A DNA stretch of 64,000 bases, taken from the NCBI RefSeq assembly GCF_000737245.1, contig NZ_JPQU01000026.1, forward strand, positions 1 through 64,000, written 5' to 3'. The notes beneath the pieces are model-generated. The model had not been told where the DNA came from and did not search any database. It was given only the letters and a program-made list of their open reading frames with translations. A program made the position numbers and the translations under genes. This document shows, piece by piece, positions 16,842 to 26,262 of this stretch; position 1 is the first letter of the stretch, and each line of letters opens with the position of its first letter. The DNA comes from Pseudomonas syringae. GTDB lineage: Bacteria; Pseudomonadota; Gammaproteobacteria; Pseudomonadales; Pseudomonadaceae.

Positions 16842-17597
16842 ATGAAGCGTTTTGCACCTGGCGTCCTGCCGAGCCTGTTGGTTCTGGTGCTGCTGCCGCT
16901 GTTGATTTCCCTCGGTTTCTGGCAGCTGGGTCGCGGCGAAGAGAAGCGCGTGATGCTCGCCCATTATGCCGAGCGCCGAGCCGAGCAGCCGGTGCAGATT
17001 GATCAATTAGTGATCGGTGACGATATGGCTTATCGCCGCGTACAACTGCGTGGCCATTTCGACCCGGAACACGCCTTGCTACTGGACAACAGCACTCGCG
17101 ATGGCAAGGCGGGTGTCGAATTGATCCAGCCATTTGAAGATCAGGCCAGCGGCGTTTGGGCGTGGGTCAATCGCGGTTGGCTGCCTTGGCCGGATCGACG
17201 CGTGCCGCCGGTGTTCGATACGCCGAAACAAGCGTTGAGCCTTCAGGCCTGGGTGTACGTGTTGCCCGGTACCTTCCAGCTACAGGCTGATGCGGCCAAT
17301 GCGCACTGGCCGCGTCTGGTGACTGCGGTAGAGCCCGCCAAACTCTGGGCTGAACTGGGCCGCGACGGCTTTCCTCAGGAGTTGCGCATGGAGTCAGGGC
17401 TGGCAGCGTACCGGATCGATTGGCCGATAGTCGCCATGGGCCCGGAAAAACACCTGGGTTACGCCGTGCAGTGGTTTTCCATGGCGACAGCGCTGCTGGG
17501 GCTCTATCTGTATCTGGGCTGGCATCAGGCAAAGAACAATAAAAAAGCACTGGAGGAACGCCATGGGAACGGCCATCAACCCAAGCCGCATGTCTGA
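16842..17597 (+). CDS. SURF1-family cytochrome oxidase biogenesis protein
   Basis: 251-aa inner-membrane protein helping haem a insertion into subunit I. Two membrane helices bracket a periplasmic domain: residues 8-28 (LPSLLVLVLLPLLISLGFWQ, then LG, with the conserved WQLGR) and about 215-237 (YAVQWFSMATALLGLYLYLG). The hallmark HxGYAxQW is HLGYAVQWF. I chose the ATG at 16842 by homology; an in-frame ATG at 16800 would add 14 residues. The 3' end overlaps the next gene by 35 nt. Confidence 0.9.
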   Translation: MKRFAPGVLPSLLVLVLLPLLISLGFWQLGRGEEKRVMLAHYAERRAEQPVQIDQLVIGDDMAYRRVQLRGHFDPEHALLLDNSTRDGKAGVELIQPFEDQASGVWAWVNRGWLPWPDRRVPPVFDTPKQALSLQAWVYVLPGTFQLQADAANAHWPRLVTAVEPAKLWAELGRDGFPQELRMESGLAAYRIDWPIVAMGPEKHLGYAVQWFSMATALLGLYLYLGWHQAKNNKKALEERHGNGHQPKPHV

Positions 17598-18156
17598 ACC
17601 GCGACCACCGCAGAGCCGCCGCAAGGGTCGCTTGCAGCTGATACTGGTGCTGTTGGTCGCGATCGGTCCGATGATCCTGGCGACCAGCATGTACAAGTTC
17701 AAATTCTGGGTGCCGGACAGCCGCAGCTTCCACGGCCAGTTGATCGGCAACGGGCAGAGTCGTGCGGATCTGGGCGTACAGACTCAGGAGTCGCGCTGGC
17801 AGTTGCTGGTTAGTGTTCCGGCAGCCTGCAACGCAGATTGCGAGCAACTGGTGTACCTGGCTCGGCAGATTCAGATAGGCCTGGGTCGCGATGCCGGTCG
17901 TGCCAGTCACGCGTTGGCCAGCGCACAACCGCTGAGTGCTGATTACGATGCGAAGCTGATTCGTGAATATCCGCAGTTGCAGCGCTATTCACTTGAGCTG
18001 GCGCGCTATCAGAAGACTGCGCCCGGCATTGAAACGCCTCAATTATGGATCGTCGACCCCCACGGCAATCTGGTGTTGCGCTATGGCGCTGAAGTCAACG
18101 GCAAGGATTTGCTCAAGGACCTGCGACAACTGCTGAAACTGTCCAACATCGGATAG
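17563..18156 (+). CDS. Membrane-anchored SCO-like protein of the oxidase cluster (PA0111-like)
   Basis: 197 aa, one N-terminal membrane helix (about residues 23-43; LQLILVLLVAIGPMILATSM) then a periplasmic domain. WQLLVSVPAACNADCEQLVY carries a C-x3-C pair where SCO/thioredoxin-like proteins have their metal or redox site, and IETPQLWIVDPHGNLVLRYG resembles the late strand of that fold. This suggests a diverged copper chaperone or thiol reductase for the oxidase. GGAGG lies 6 nt before the ATG at 17563, inside the SURF1 gene, so translation is coupled. The function is not established. Confidence 0.8.
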   Translation: MGTAINPSRMSEPRPPQSRRKGRLQLILVLLVAIGPMILATSMYKFKFWVPDSRSFHGQLIGNGQSRADLGVQTQESRWQLLVSVPAACNADCEQLVYLARQIQIGLGRDAGRASHALASAQPLSADYDAKLIREYPQLQRYSLELARYQKTAPGIETPQLWIVDPHGNLVLRYGAEVNGKDLLKDLRQLLKLSNIG

Positions 18157-18165
18157 GGGTTGATC

Positions 18166-19284
18166 ATGACCAAGCCCGGATTTCGTCTCGCTGTGCTTGC
18201 CACGCTGCTGGCGTTGTTCGTGGTGCTACTGGGTGCCTACACCCGCCTTACTCATGCCGGGCTGGGTTGCCCTGACTGGCCGGGCTGTTACGGTTTTGTC
18301 AGCGTGCCGACCAGCGAGGTGCAACTGGCCCATGCCGAGCTGCATTTTCCGGGTACCCCGGTGCAGGCGACAAAGGGCTGGAACGAGATGATCCATCGCT
18401 ATTTCGCGGGTGGGTTGGCGCTGGTGATCCTGACGTTGGCGACACAAGCCTGGCGGCGACGACAGCAACCCGGGCAGCCGGTGAAACTGCCGTTATTGTT
18501 GCTGGGTGTCGTGATCGCCCAGGCACTGTTTGGCATGTGGACCGTGACCTTGAAGCTCTGGCCGCAGGTCGTGACCGCGCACTTGCTAGGGGGGATGGCG
18601 ACGTTAAGCCTGCTGTTGCTGCTGACCCTGCGTTTGAGTGGCGCCTTTCCCGTGCAACAGCAGCTGCCTGCGCGGCTCCAGCGGCTCGCCGCTTCTGGTT
18701 TGCTGCTGGTGGTGGTGCAGATCGCGCTGGGTGGCTGGGTCAGTGCCAACTATGCGGCACTGGCCTGCACCGACGTGCCGCTATGCCAGGGCCAGTGGTG
18801 GCCGGATGCGGACTTTGCCAACGCGTATCACCTGACCCAACACATCGGCCCCAATTATCTGGGGGGCAAGCTCGACAGCGAGGCGCGCACGGCAATTCAC
18901 CTGACCCATCGTGTCGGTGCGATGCTGGTGACGGTGTCGTTGCTGAGCCTGGCCTGGCAGCTCAAAACTGTCGGGCTAAAAGGCATGGCGATGTTGCTGG
19001 TAACGGCGCTGGCGGTGCAGATCGGTTTGGGGATCAGCAATGTGGTGTTTCATCTGCCGCTGTTTACGGCCTTGGCGCACAACCTAGGCGGCGCGGCGCT
19101 GCTGTTGAGTGTGGTGATGATTAATTATCGGGTGAGAAAAGCAGTTGTTCTGTTGGAGCGAGGCTTCTGTGGGAGCGGTGCTTGCCCGCGATACAGGCGC
19201 CTCGATTCCAAAGTTCGATCACCGAAACCTTATCGCGGGCAAGCACCGCTCCCACAGGCCTTGCGCCATGACCACCCTCAGTGA
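18166..19284 (+). CDS. ctaA: Haem A synthase with REP-derived C-terminal tail
   Basis: Eight-helix inner-membrane enzyme oxidising haem O to haem A. Core features are TRLTHAGLGCPDWPGCYG, NEMIHRYFAG, VTAHLLGG, IHLTHRVGAML and ALAHNLGGAA (haem-ligand histidines). The ATG at 18166 has AGGGG 6 nt upstream. The expected end is near INYRVRK (about residue 325), but the frame continues for some 45 residues through a REP element (GFCGSGACPRYRR ... YRGQAPLPQ) and stops at 19284, inside cyoE. The tail is very probably not functional, but it is translated if the frame is right. Confidence 0.9.
   Translation: MTKPGFRLAVLATLLALFVVLLGAYTRLTHAGLGCPDWPGCYGFVSVPTSEVQLAHAELHFPGTPVQATKGWNEMIHRYFAGGLALVILTLATQAWRRRQQPGQPVKLPLLLLGVVIAQALFGMWTVTLKLWPQVVTAHLLGGMATLSLLLLLTLRLSGAFPVQQQLPARLQRLAASGLLLVVVQIALGGWVSANYAALACTDVPLCQGQWWPDADFANAYHLTQHIGPNYLGGKLDSEARTAIHLTHRVGAMLVTVSLLSLAWQLKTVGLKGMAMLLVTALAVQIGLGISNVVFHLPLFTALAHNLGGAALLLSVVMINYRVRKAVVLLERGFCGSGACPRYRRLDSKVRSPKPYRGQAPLPQALRHDHPQ
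19152..19255. repeat. REP doublet inserted in a REP fragment, within ctaA
   Basis: A truncated head GTTGGAGCGAGGCTT (19152-19166) is followed by a complete doublet: GTGGGAGCGGTGCTTGCCCG from 19169 and GCGGGCAAGCACCGCTCCCA ending at 19255. The head has no matching right arm. The element lies in the ctaA reading frame and ends 12 nt before the cyoE start. Confidence 0.88.
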
Positions 19285-20158
19285 AGTCCACCCCCTCTGG
19301 CGCGACTACCTCGAACTCACCAAACCCAAAGTCGTGCTGTTGATGTTGATCACCTCGCTGGTGGGGATGTTTCTCGCCACCCGTGCTGGCGTGCCGTGGC
19401 TGGTATTGCTGTTCGGCAATCTGGGTATCGGCCTGTGTGCCAGCGGAGCGGCGGTGGTTAATCATGTGGTAGATCGGCGCATCGATACGTTAATGGCGCG
19501 CACTCAGAAAAGGCCTATGGCCGAGGGCCGGATTTCCCCGGTTGCTGCGCTGGGTTTTGCCCTTACGCTGGCCTTGACCGGGCAAGCGTTGTTGCTGATC
19601 TACACCAACCCGCTCACCGCCTGGCTGACCGGGGCGTCGCTGCTCGGCTACGCAGTGATCTACACCGGCTTCCTCAAGCGTGCCACGCCACAGAACATTG
19701 TCATCGGCGGCTTGGCCGGCGCAGCGCCGCCGTTGCTGGGCTGGGTCGCGGTGACCGGACATGTCAGCGCCGAACCGCTGCTGTTGATGCTCATCATCTT
19801 CGCCTGGACCCCGCCGCACTTCTGGGCCTTGGCGATCCATCGCAAGGAGGAATACGCCAAGGCCGACATTCCCATGTTGCCGGTCACCCATGGCGAGCAT
19901 TACACCAAAGTGCATATCGTGCTTTACACGCTGGTGCTGCTGGCGGTCAGCCTGCTGCCCTTTGTGATCCACATGAGCGGCCTGCTTTACTTGCTTTGCG
20001 CCCTGGCGCTGAGCGGACGCTTCCTGTTCTGGGCTGTGGTGCTGTACCGTAACGCGCGGCCCCACGCGGCGATCAACACCTTCAAGTACTCAATTTATTA
20101 TCTGTTCCTGCTGTTCATCGCCCTGCTCGTTGACCACTACCTACTGTTGGCTTTATGA
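19268..20158 (+). CDS. cyoE: Protohaem IX farnesyltransferase (haem O synthase)
   Basis: 296-aa UbiA-family membrane prenyltransferase making haem O, the substrate of CtaA. The two Asp-rich sites are visible: NHVVDRRIDTLMARTQKRP and HRKEEYAKADIPMLP; the start LWRDYLELTKPKVVLLML is typical. The ATG at 19268 begins homology (MTTLSEVHPL) and overlaps the ctaA tail by 17 nt. No good ribosome binding site is visible because the REP element occupies that region, so coupling to ctaA translation is possible. It overlaps the SCO gene by 4 nt. Confidence 0.95.
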   Translation: MTTLSEVHPLWRDYLELTKPKVVLLMLITSLVGMFLATRAGVPWLVLLFGNLGIGLCASGAAVVNHVVDRRIDTLMARTQKRPMAEGRISPVAALGFALTLALTGQALLLIYTNPLTAWLTGASLLGYAVIYTGFLKRATPQNIVIGGLAGAAPPLLGWVAVTGHVSAEPLLLMLIIFAWTPPHFWALAIHRKEEYAKADIPMLPVTHGEHYTKVHIVLYTLVLLAVSLLPFVIHMSGLLYLLCALALSGRFLFWAVVLYRNARPHAAINTFKYSIYYLFLLFIALLVDHYLLLAL

Positions 20159-20787
20159 CCCGAACCCAGAAAACCGTCTTCATTCTTGTCGCCATCATTG
20201 CCCTGATTCTGGGCCTGACGGTCCATCGTGTGCTCTCCGACAGAAATGCGGGCAACCAGACGGCACTCATCGACGCCGGGATCATTCTCCTGCCACAAAG
20301 CCGCAATCTGCCGGACCTCAAGATGATTGATCAGGACGGCCAGCCAGTAGTGATCAATGAATTGAAGGGCAAGTGGACACTGCTGTTTTTCGGCTACACC
20401 TTCTGCCCGGACATCTGCCCGACCACCCTCGCCCAACTGCGTCAGATCAAGAGCGAGCTACCTCAAGCGGCAGTGGATAAATTGCGCGTCGTGCTGATTA
20501 GCGTCGACCCCAATCGCGACACGCCGCAGCAGCTGAAACAGTACCTGGGTTACTTCGACAAGGCGTTCGTGGGCCTGACTGCCCCGGTGCAGGACATCCA
20601 GAAACTGGCCAACGCGGTGAGCATCCCGTTCATACCTGCTGATACCAGCAAGCCCAACTACACGGTGGACCACAGCGGCAACCTGGCGCTACTCGGCCCG
20701 GACGGCACCCAGCGCGGATTCATCCGTGCGCCATTCAACAACCAGAAATTGTTGGCGCAGTTGCCGGGGTTGTTGGAGAGGGAGTGA
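20155..20787 (+). CDS. SCO1/SenC-family copper chaperone
   Basis: 210-aa thioredoxin-fold protein anchored by an N-terminal helix (residues 7-24; VFILVAIIALILGLTVHRVL). The copper site is complete: C84-PDI-C88 in FCPDICPT and H173 in YTVDHSGN. It delivers copper to CuA of CoxB or reduces its cysteines, in the periplasm. The start overlaps cyoE (ATGA). Last gene of the oxidase cluster. Confidence 0.93.
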   Translation: MTRTQKTVFILVAIIALILGLTVHRVLSDRNAGNQTALIDAGIILLPQSRNLPDLKMIDQDGQPVVINELKGKWTLLFFGYTFCPDICPTTLAQLRQIKSELPQAAVDKLRVVLISVDPNRDTPQQLKQYLGYFDKAFVGLTAPVQDIQKLANAVSIPFIPADTSKPNYTVDHSGNLALLGPDGTQRGFIRAPFNNQKLLAQLPGLLERE

Positions 20788-20837
20788 GCACTGCCTGTCT
20801 GGCGGGGGGGCAATCCAATCTCTGCCCACCATCTGAC

Positions 20838-20933
20838 GACGTGGGACCGGCTTTAGCCGGCAAGGGGCCGGGACAGGCACTGAGTCTTTCCCGGCCAAAC
20901 GACCGCTTTCCCGGCTAAAGCCGGTCTCACGTC
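20838..20933. repeat. Second-family REP doublet (GTGGGACCGGCTTTAGCC)
   Basis: Left arm GACGTGGGACCGGCTTTAGC; right arm CGGCTAAAGCCGGTCTCACG then TC (one change). The tail is shortened: only CACAATCTCCCACAAG remains. It separates the convergent SCO and metQ genes. Confidence 0.9.
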
Positions 20934-20972
20934 GTCACAATCTCCCACAAGATATCCATCTATCTCAAAAAT

Positions 20973-21746
20973 TTAAAACGCTGGAACCACGGCGCCTTTG
21001 TACTTCTCGGTGATGAAGGCTTTGACTTCCGGGCTGTTCAGGGCGGCGACCAGCTTTTTGATGGCGTCCGAATCCTTATTGGCCTGGGTGGTGACCAGGA
21101 TGTTGGCGTAAGGCGATTCAGCGCCTTCAATGACCAGCGCGTCCTTGGTTGGGTCCAGCTTGGCGCCCAGCGCATAGTTGGTGTTGATCAGCGCCAGATC
21201 AACTTGAGTCAGGACCCGTGGCAGGGTGGCAGCTTCCAGCTCGCGGAACTTGAGGTTTTTCGGGTTCTGCAGCACGTCTTTCGGCGTCGCGAGGATGTTG
21301 GTTGGATCTTTCAGGGTGATCAGGCCAGCCTTGGCCAGCAGCAACAGCGCACGGCCTTCGTTGGTGGCGTCATTAGGCAGCGCAACATTGGCGCCATCCG
21401 GCAGGTCGGCCAGGTTTTTGATCTTGTCCGAGTACGCGCCGAACGGTTCTACGTGAACCTTGGCAACGCTGACCAGATCAGTGCCTTTGCCCTTATTGAA
21501 CTCATCCAGATACGGCTGGTGCTGGAAGAAGTTGGCGTCCATGCGCTTTTCTGCAACTTGCACGTTTGGCTGGACATAGTCAGTGAAGACTTTGATTTTC
21601 AGGTCCACGCCTTCTTTGGCCAAGGTCGGCTTCACGAACTCGAGAATCTCCGCATGCGGTACGGCACTGGCCGCGACGGTGAGGGTTTCATCGGCGTGGG
21701 CGGACAACGCAGCAACGGCGGCAAATACGGCCAACAGCTTTTTCAT
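20973..21746 (-). CDS. metQ: D-methionine-binding periplasmic protein, MetQ/NlpA family
   Basis: 257-aa substrate-binding protein of the methionine ABC importer. A Sec signal peptide (MKKLLAVFAAVAALSAHA) has no lipobox cysteine, so this copy should be soluble in the periplasm rather than a lipoprotein. The mature part has the family segments DYVQPNVQVAEKRMDANFFQ and HQPYLDEFNKGKG, then ALPNDATNEGRALLLL. Third gene of metN-metI-metQ on the minus strand, 49 nt after metI. Confidence 0.92.
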   Translation of the reverse strand: MKKLLAVFAAVAALSAHADETLTVAASAVPHAEILEFVKPTLAKEGVDLKIKVFTDYVQPNVQVAEKRMDANFFQHQPYLDEFNKGKGTDLVSVAKVHVEPFGAYSDKIKNLADLPDGANVALPNDATNEGRALLLLAKAGLITLKDPTNILATPKDVLQNPKNLKFRELEAATLPRVLTQVDLALINTNYALGAKLDPTKDALVIEGAESPYANILVTTQANKDSDAIKKLVAALNSPEVKAFITEKYKGAVVPAF

Positions 21747-21795
21747 TCATCAACTCCATTGAGAGCCCACCCGCGTGGTGGGCCCGGTCAAACAT

Positions 21796-22470
21796 TTATC
21801 GGTGGGTAAAGTGCGCGACCAGTTTGTCGCCAATGCTTTGCAGAACCTGCACCAGCACCAGCAGCAATATGACCGTCACGAACATCACATCGTTCTGGAA
21901 GCGCTGATAACCATAGCGAATCGCCAGATCGCCCAGCCCGCCCGCGCCAACGGCACCCGCCATGGCGGTGAACGACACCAGCGCAATGGCTGTGACCGTA
22001 ATGGCGGCGAGAATGCCTGGGCGCGCTTCAGGCAGCAGAGCCTTGACGATGATCTGCCGCGTGGTGGCGCCCATGGCCTGGGTGGCTTCGATGATGCCGC
22101 GATCCACTTCACGCAGCGCTGTTTCCACCAGACGGGCGAAGAATGGCGTCGCACCGGCGATCAACGGCGGCAAGGTGCCGAGGATGCCCAGGGTGGTGCC
22201 GGTGATGACTTCCGTGACCGGCATCATCACGATCAGCAGGATGATGAACGGCAAGGCACGTAGCAGGTTGACGATAATCGCCAGCGACGAATACAGCCCT
22301 TTGTTTTCCAGCAACTGGCGCGGAGAGGTCAGGAACAGGATCACGCCCAGCGGCAAGCCCAGCAGGATGGTGAAGCCCAGGGACACCACCAGCATGTTCA
22401 GCGTGTCGAGAGTGGCGACCCAGATTTCAACCCAGTCAACGTTGGGGAATAGCGTCAGGAAAGCATCCAT
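21796..22470 (-). CDS. metI: Methionine ABC transporter permease
   Basis: 224-aa inner-membrane permease with about five or six helices. The family start is LDTLNMLVVSLGFTILLGLP and the EAA-type coupling segment is VETALREVDRGIIEATQAMG. It works as a dimer with two MetN subunits. The start ([20 protein letters not shown]) meets the metN stop (1-nt overlap), so translation is coupled. Confidence 0.93.
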   Translation of the reverse strand: MDAFLTLFPNVDWVEIWVATLDTLNMLVVSLGFTILLGLPLGVILFLTSPRQLLENKGLYSSLAIIVNLLRALPFIILLIVMMPVTEVITGTTLGILGTLPPLIAGATPFFARLVETALREVDRGIIEATQAMGATTRQIIVKALLPEARPGILAAITVTAIALVSFTAMAGAVGAGGLGDLAIRYGYQRFQNDVMFVTVILLLVLVQVLQSIGDKLVAHFTHR

Positions 22471-23477
22471 TAGCGCAGCACCTCCATATGAACATCGGCG
22501 GCGGTGAAGCGAGCGAAGGCCGCGTCCATGTCGCCGCCGGTAATGGCCAGCGTCAGTTGCCCGTAAGGCGTGTCTTTGATGCGGTCGATACGCCCGGCAA
22601 GGATGCTGTAATCAACACCGGTTTCCCGGGCAACCGTGCCCAGCAGCGGCGCATAAGTGGCCTGGCCCTGGAACGTCAGACGCACGATGCGCCCTTCAAC
22701 GTGGGCAAAGTCATCGCGCTGCTCGTTTTCATCGATCTGCTCGTGTTCCTGGACGAAGCGCTTGGTGGTCGGGTGCTGCGGATGCAGAAACACATCAGCC
22801 ACCGCGCCCTGCTCGACGATCACGCCCGCGTCCATAACCGCCACGTGGTCGCAGACCCGGCGGATCACGTCCATCTCGTGGGTGATCAACACAATGGTCA
22901 GCTTCAACTCGCGATTGATCTCGGCGAGCAGTTGCAGGACCGACGCTGTAGTTTGCGGGTCGAGAGCGCTGGTGGCTTCGTCGCAGAGCAGGATTTTCGG
23001 CTTGGTTGCCAGCGCGCGAGCGATGCCTACGCGCTGCTTTTGCCCGCCGGACAACTGCGACGGATATTTCTTGGCATGATCGGACAAGCCAACCCGCGCC
23101 AGCAATTCGGCCACGCGCTGGTCGATCTGGGCGCGGGACATATCACCGGCCAGGGTCAGCGGCATGGCGACGTTTTCGGCCACGGTCTTGGATGACAGCA
23201 GGTTGAAGTGCTGGAAGATCATCCCGACTTGCTGGCGGAAGCGCCGCAAGCCGTTGGCGTCAAGGGCGGTGACGTCTTCGTCATCGACGATGATCTGCCC
23301 GCCGCTCGGGGTTTCCAGGCGGTTGATCAGGCGCAGCAGCGTGCTCTTGCCAGCCCCTGAATGGCCAATCAGGCCGAACACCTGGCCGTCTTCGACGCGC
23401 AGGCTGGTGGGGTGCAGGGCCGGAATTTCCTTGCCTGCCACCCGATAGGTTTTATGGACGTTATGAAACTCGATCAC
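22470..23477 (-). CDS. metN: Methionine ABC transporter ATP-binding protein with NIL domain
   Basis: 335-aa ATPase driving methionine import. Walker [10 protein letters not shown] (residues 38-46), Q-loop in [10 protein letters not shown], signature LSGGQKQR, Walker [14 protein letters not shown] and the H-loop THEMD are all present. The C-terminal part (about residues 260-335) is the NIL domain that senses intracellular methionine and shuts the transporter. First gene of the operon, divergent from katE. Confidence 0.95.
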   Translation of the reverse strand: MIEFHNVHKTYRVAGKEIPALHPTSLRVEDGQVFGLIGHSGAGKSTLLRLINRLETPSGGQIIVDDEDVTALDANGLRRFRQQVGMIFQHFNLLSSKTVAENVAMPLTLAGDMSRAQIDQRVAELLARVGLSDHAKKYPSQLSGGQKQRVGIARALATKPKILLCDEATSALDPQTTASVLQLLAEINRELKLTIVLITHEMDVIRRVCDHVAVMDAGVIVEQGAVADVFLHPQHPTTKRFVQEHEQIDENEQRDDFAHVEGRIVRLTFQGQATYAPLLGTVARETGVDYSILAGRIDRIKDTPYGQLTLAITGGDMDAAFARFTAADVHMEVLR

Positions 23478-23656
23478 TTGGCGAACCTTGTGGGGCGCGG
23501 TAAATATTCAGCGCAGCGGCAGGACCCGCGGCGGCTGATTCGCATCGGCTGGATAAGCCGGGCGCGCATTTTAGCCTGTCCGCTGCACGGCATTTAGCAT
23601 TTATTTCATAACCGACCTGCCGAAATGGAATAAGGCGATGGGTGGTGCCGCGGAAC

Positions 23657-23749
23657 GACGTGGGACCGGCTTTAGCCGGGAAGGCGGCCTCACAGAGGAC
23701 ATTGATGTAGTGGTTTACTGGCCCCTTCCCGGCTAAAGCCGGTCCCACG
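23657..23749. repeat. Second-family REP doublet (GTGGGACCGGCTTTAGCC)
   Basis: Intact arms GACGTGGGACCGGCTTTAGC and GCTAAAGCCGGTCCCACG, without the CACATCCGCTTGCGAGCAAA tail. It lies in the 464-nt gap between metN and katE; I recognise no clear promoter in the rest of that gap. Confidence 0.9.
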
Positions 23750-23941
23750 ACGGTTTCGCAGTCAATTGATAATCGCGACCACCCGACAGTTCTTCGAAAA
23801 ATTCACGGAACGGCTGATTTCCTCGTCAGTCATTCAATAAGCATCGTTATTTCCCCATGTGCCGTGCAGGGGAGATTTTCAGCTTATCGAGCCCTGCCTA
23901 TTCGAGCATACGGGCCTTTATAACCGAGGAGTTTCTGCCTG

Positions 23942-26089
23942 ATGGCTACCAAGAAAACACCCATAGCACCTGGGAATACAAGCGAACTGGCCGGGACCGA
24001 TACTTTGGATCGCGGCAACACCAACAGCAAACTCGACAGCCTTGAGCAGTTCCGCTCTGACGCGACCGGCCAAGCGCTACGCACCAATCAGGGTGTGAAA
24101 GTCTCCGACAACCAGAACACTCTGAAAGCAGGTGATCGTGGTCCGTCGTTGCTCGAAGACTTCATCATGCGTGAAAAAATCACGCACTTTGACCATGAGC
24201 GCATTCCGGAGCGTATCGTCCACGCCCGTGGTACCGCCGCCCATGGCTATTTCCAGACTTACGAAGACCACGCGGCGCTGACCAAGGCTGGCTTCCTGCG
24301 TGATCCGGGCCACAAAACCCCGGTGTTCGCGCGTTTTTCCACCGTACAAGGCCCGCGTGGCTCGGGTGATACCGTGCGCGACGTGCGTGGCTTTTCGGTC
24401 AAGTTCTATACCGAAGAAGGTAACTACGACCTGGTCGGCAACAACATGCCGGTGTTTTTCATTCAGGACGCCATCAAGTTTCCGGACTTCGTGCATGCCG
24501 TAAAGCCTGAGCCGCATAACGAGATTCCAACCGGTGGTTCGGCCCACGATACGTTCTGGGATTTCGTTTCCCTGGTGCCGGAATCCGCGCACATGGTGCT
24601 GTGGACCATGTCCGACCGTGCCATCCCGAAAAGCCTGCGCACCATGCAGGGCTTCGGCGTGCACACCTTCCGCATGATCAACACCGAGGGCAAATCGACC
24701 TTCGTCAAATTCCACTGGAAGCCAAAGTTCGGCGTGTGTTCGCTGGTCTGGGACGAAGCCCAGAAGCTGGCCGGTAAAGACACCGATTTCCACCGCCGCG
24801 ACTTGTGGGAATCCATTGAAATGGGTGACTACCCTGAGTGGGAACTGGGCGTACAGATCGTTGCGGAAGAAGACGAGCACAAGTTCGACTTCGATATCCT
24901 CGATCCGACCAAAATCATCCCTGAAGAGCTGGTCCCGGTCACGCCGCTGGGCAAGATGGTGCTTAACCGCAACCCGGACAACTTCTTCGCCGAGACCGAA
25001 CAGGTTGCGTTCTGCCCTGGTCACGTGGTGCCTGGTATCGACTTCTCAAACGATCCGCTGCTGCAAGGTCGGTTGTTCTCTTACACCGATACGCAGATCA
25101 GCCGACTGGGTGGGCCGAACTTCCACGAAATTCCGATCAACCGCCCGGTTGCTCCAAACCACAGCGGTCAGCGCGACGCGCAACACCGCACCACTATCGA
25201 CAAAGGCCGTGCCTCTTACGAGCCGAATTCCATCGATGGTGGCTGGCCGAAAGAAACACCGGCTGGCCCGGTAGATGGCGGTTTCGAGAGCTATCCAGAG
25301 CGTATCGAGGCGCACAAAGTTCGCCAGCGCAGTGAGTCGTTCTCGGATCACTTCTCCCAGGCGACGTTGTTCTTCAACAGCATGAGCCACGCTGAAAAAG
25401 AACACATCATTGCGGCTTATAGCTTCGAGCTGGGCAAGGTTGAGCGCGAACATATCCGTGCCCGTCAGGTGAATGAGATTCTCGCCAATATCGATCTGGA
25501 ATTGGCTAGCCGTGTTGCGGCAAATCTTGGTCTGCCAGCGCCAAAGGCTGGAACTGTGGCGCCGAAGAAGCAATCGCTCCAAGAGTCGCCATTGTTGAGC
25601 CAGATGAACCTGCTGTCCGGTGACATCGTTTCGCGCAAAGTCGCGATTCTGGTCGCCGACGGTGTGGACGAAAAAGCAGTCGCGGCCATGAAAGCTGCGC
25701 TGGAAGCGGAAGGCGCTCACGCCAAGGTGCTTGGTCCGACCTCGGCACCGGTGAAAACCGCTGGTGGTCAGAGCTTGCCGGTGGATGCGTCCCAGGAAGG
25801 CTTGCCTTCGGTGGCGTTCGACGCCGTGTTCATTCCGGGTGGTGCCGCTTCAGTCACTGCCCTGAGTGGCGACGGCGTGGCGCTGCACTACGTGCTTGAG
25901 GCCTACAAACACCTCAAGGCAATTGCCTTCAGCGGGGATGCGAAAAAGCTGATCGAGCTGCTGCATCTGGACACTGATGCGGGCTTGCTTGAAGTGGCAG
26001 ATGGTAAGTCGACCAAGGCTTTCTTCACCGCTATCGCCCAGCACCGCGTCTGGGATCGTGAGCCGAAAGCCAAGGCGATTCCGGCCTGA
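23942..26089 (+). CDS. katE: Large-subunit monofunctional catalase (HPII type)
   Basis: 715-aa haem catalase degrading H2O2. The catalytic histidine is H94 in [12 protein letters not shown], the distal asparagine is in [13 protein letters not shown], and the haem tyrosine lies in [14 protein letters not shown]. After about residue 560 comes the C-terminal flavodoxin/GATase1-like domain of the large clade ([29 protein letters not shown]). The ATG has GAGGAG 11 nt upstream. Large-clade catalases are usually stationary-phase enzymes; I could not place an RpoS promoter with confidence. Confidence 0.95.
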   Translation: MATKKTPIAPGNTSELAGTDTLDRGNTNSKLDSLEQFRSDATGQALRTNQGVKVSDNQNTLKAGDRGPSLLEDFIMREKITHFDHERIPERIVHARGTAAHGYFQTYEDHAALTKAGFLRDPGHKTPVFARFSTVQGPRGSGDTVRDVRGFSVKFYTEEGNYDLVGNNMPVFFIQDAIKFPDFVHAVKPEPHNEIPTGGSAHDTFWDFVSLVPESAHMVLWTMSDRAIPKSLRTMQGFGVHTFRMINTEGKSTFVKFHWKPKFGVCSLVWDEAQKLAGKDTDFHRRDLWESIEMGDYPEWELGVQIVAEEDEHKFDFDILDPTKIIPEELVPVTPLGKMVLNRNPDNFFAETEQVAFCPGHVVPGIDFSNDPLLQGRLFSYTDTQISRLGGPNFHEIPINRPVAPNHSGQRDAQHRTTIDKGRASYEPNSIDGGWPKETPAGPVDGGFESYPERIEAHKVRQRSESFSDHFSQATLFFNSMSHAEKEHIIAAYSFELGKVEREHIRARQVNEILANIDLELASRVAANLGLPAPKAGTVAPKKQSLQESPLLSQMNLLSGDIVSRKVAILVADGVDEKAVAAMKAALEAEGAHAKVLGPTSAPVKTAGGQSLPVDASQEGLPSVAFDAVFIPGGAASVTALSGDGVALHYVLEAYKHLKAIAFSGDAKKLIELLHLDTDAGLLEVADGKSTKAFFTAIAQHRVWDREPKAKAIPA

Positions 26090-26130
26090 TCGAGCGGCGT
26101 CAGGGATGACGCCTTTCGGCTGGGACCCCC

Positions 26131-26245
26131 GTAGGAGCGCGCTTGGTCTGGGCCGCATCCGGACGATTGCGGTGTATCAGTCAAATATGTATCAACTGAA
26201 CTGACGCAATCGTCCGGATGCGGCCCAGACCAAGCGCGCTCCTAC
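26131..26245. repeat. Perfect 41-bp-arm inverted repeat, variant REP type
   Basis: Bases 26131-26171 (starting GTAGGAGCGCGCTTGGTCTG) are exactly complementary to 26205-26245, around a 33-nt loop. The first 13-14 bases match the common REP head, but the rest (GGTCTGGGCCGCATCCGGAC) is unlike every other copy here. It would form a very stable stem and lies between convergent katE and the lipoprotein gene. Confidence 0.9.
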
Positions 26246-26262
26246 AGGTTTGGGTGTTCTCG

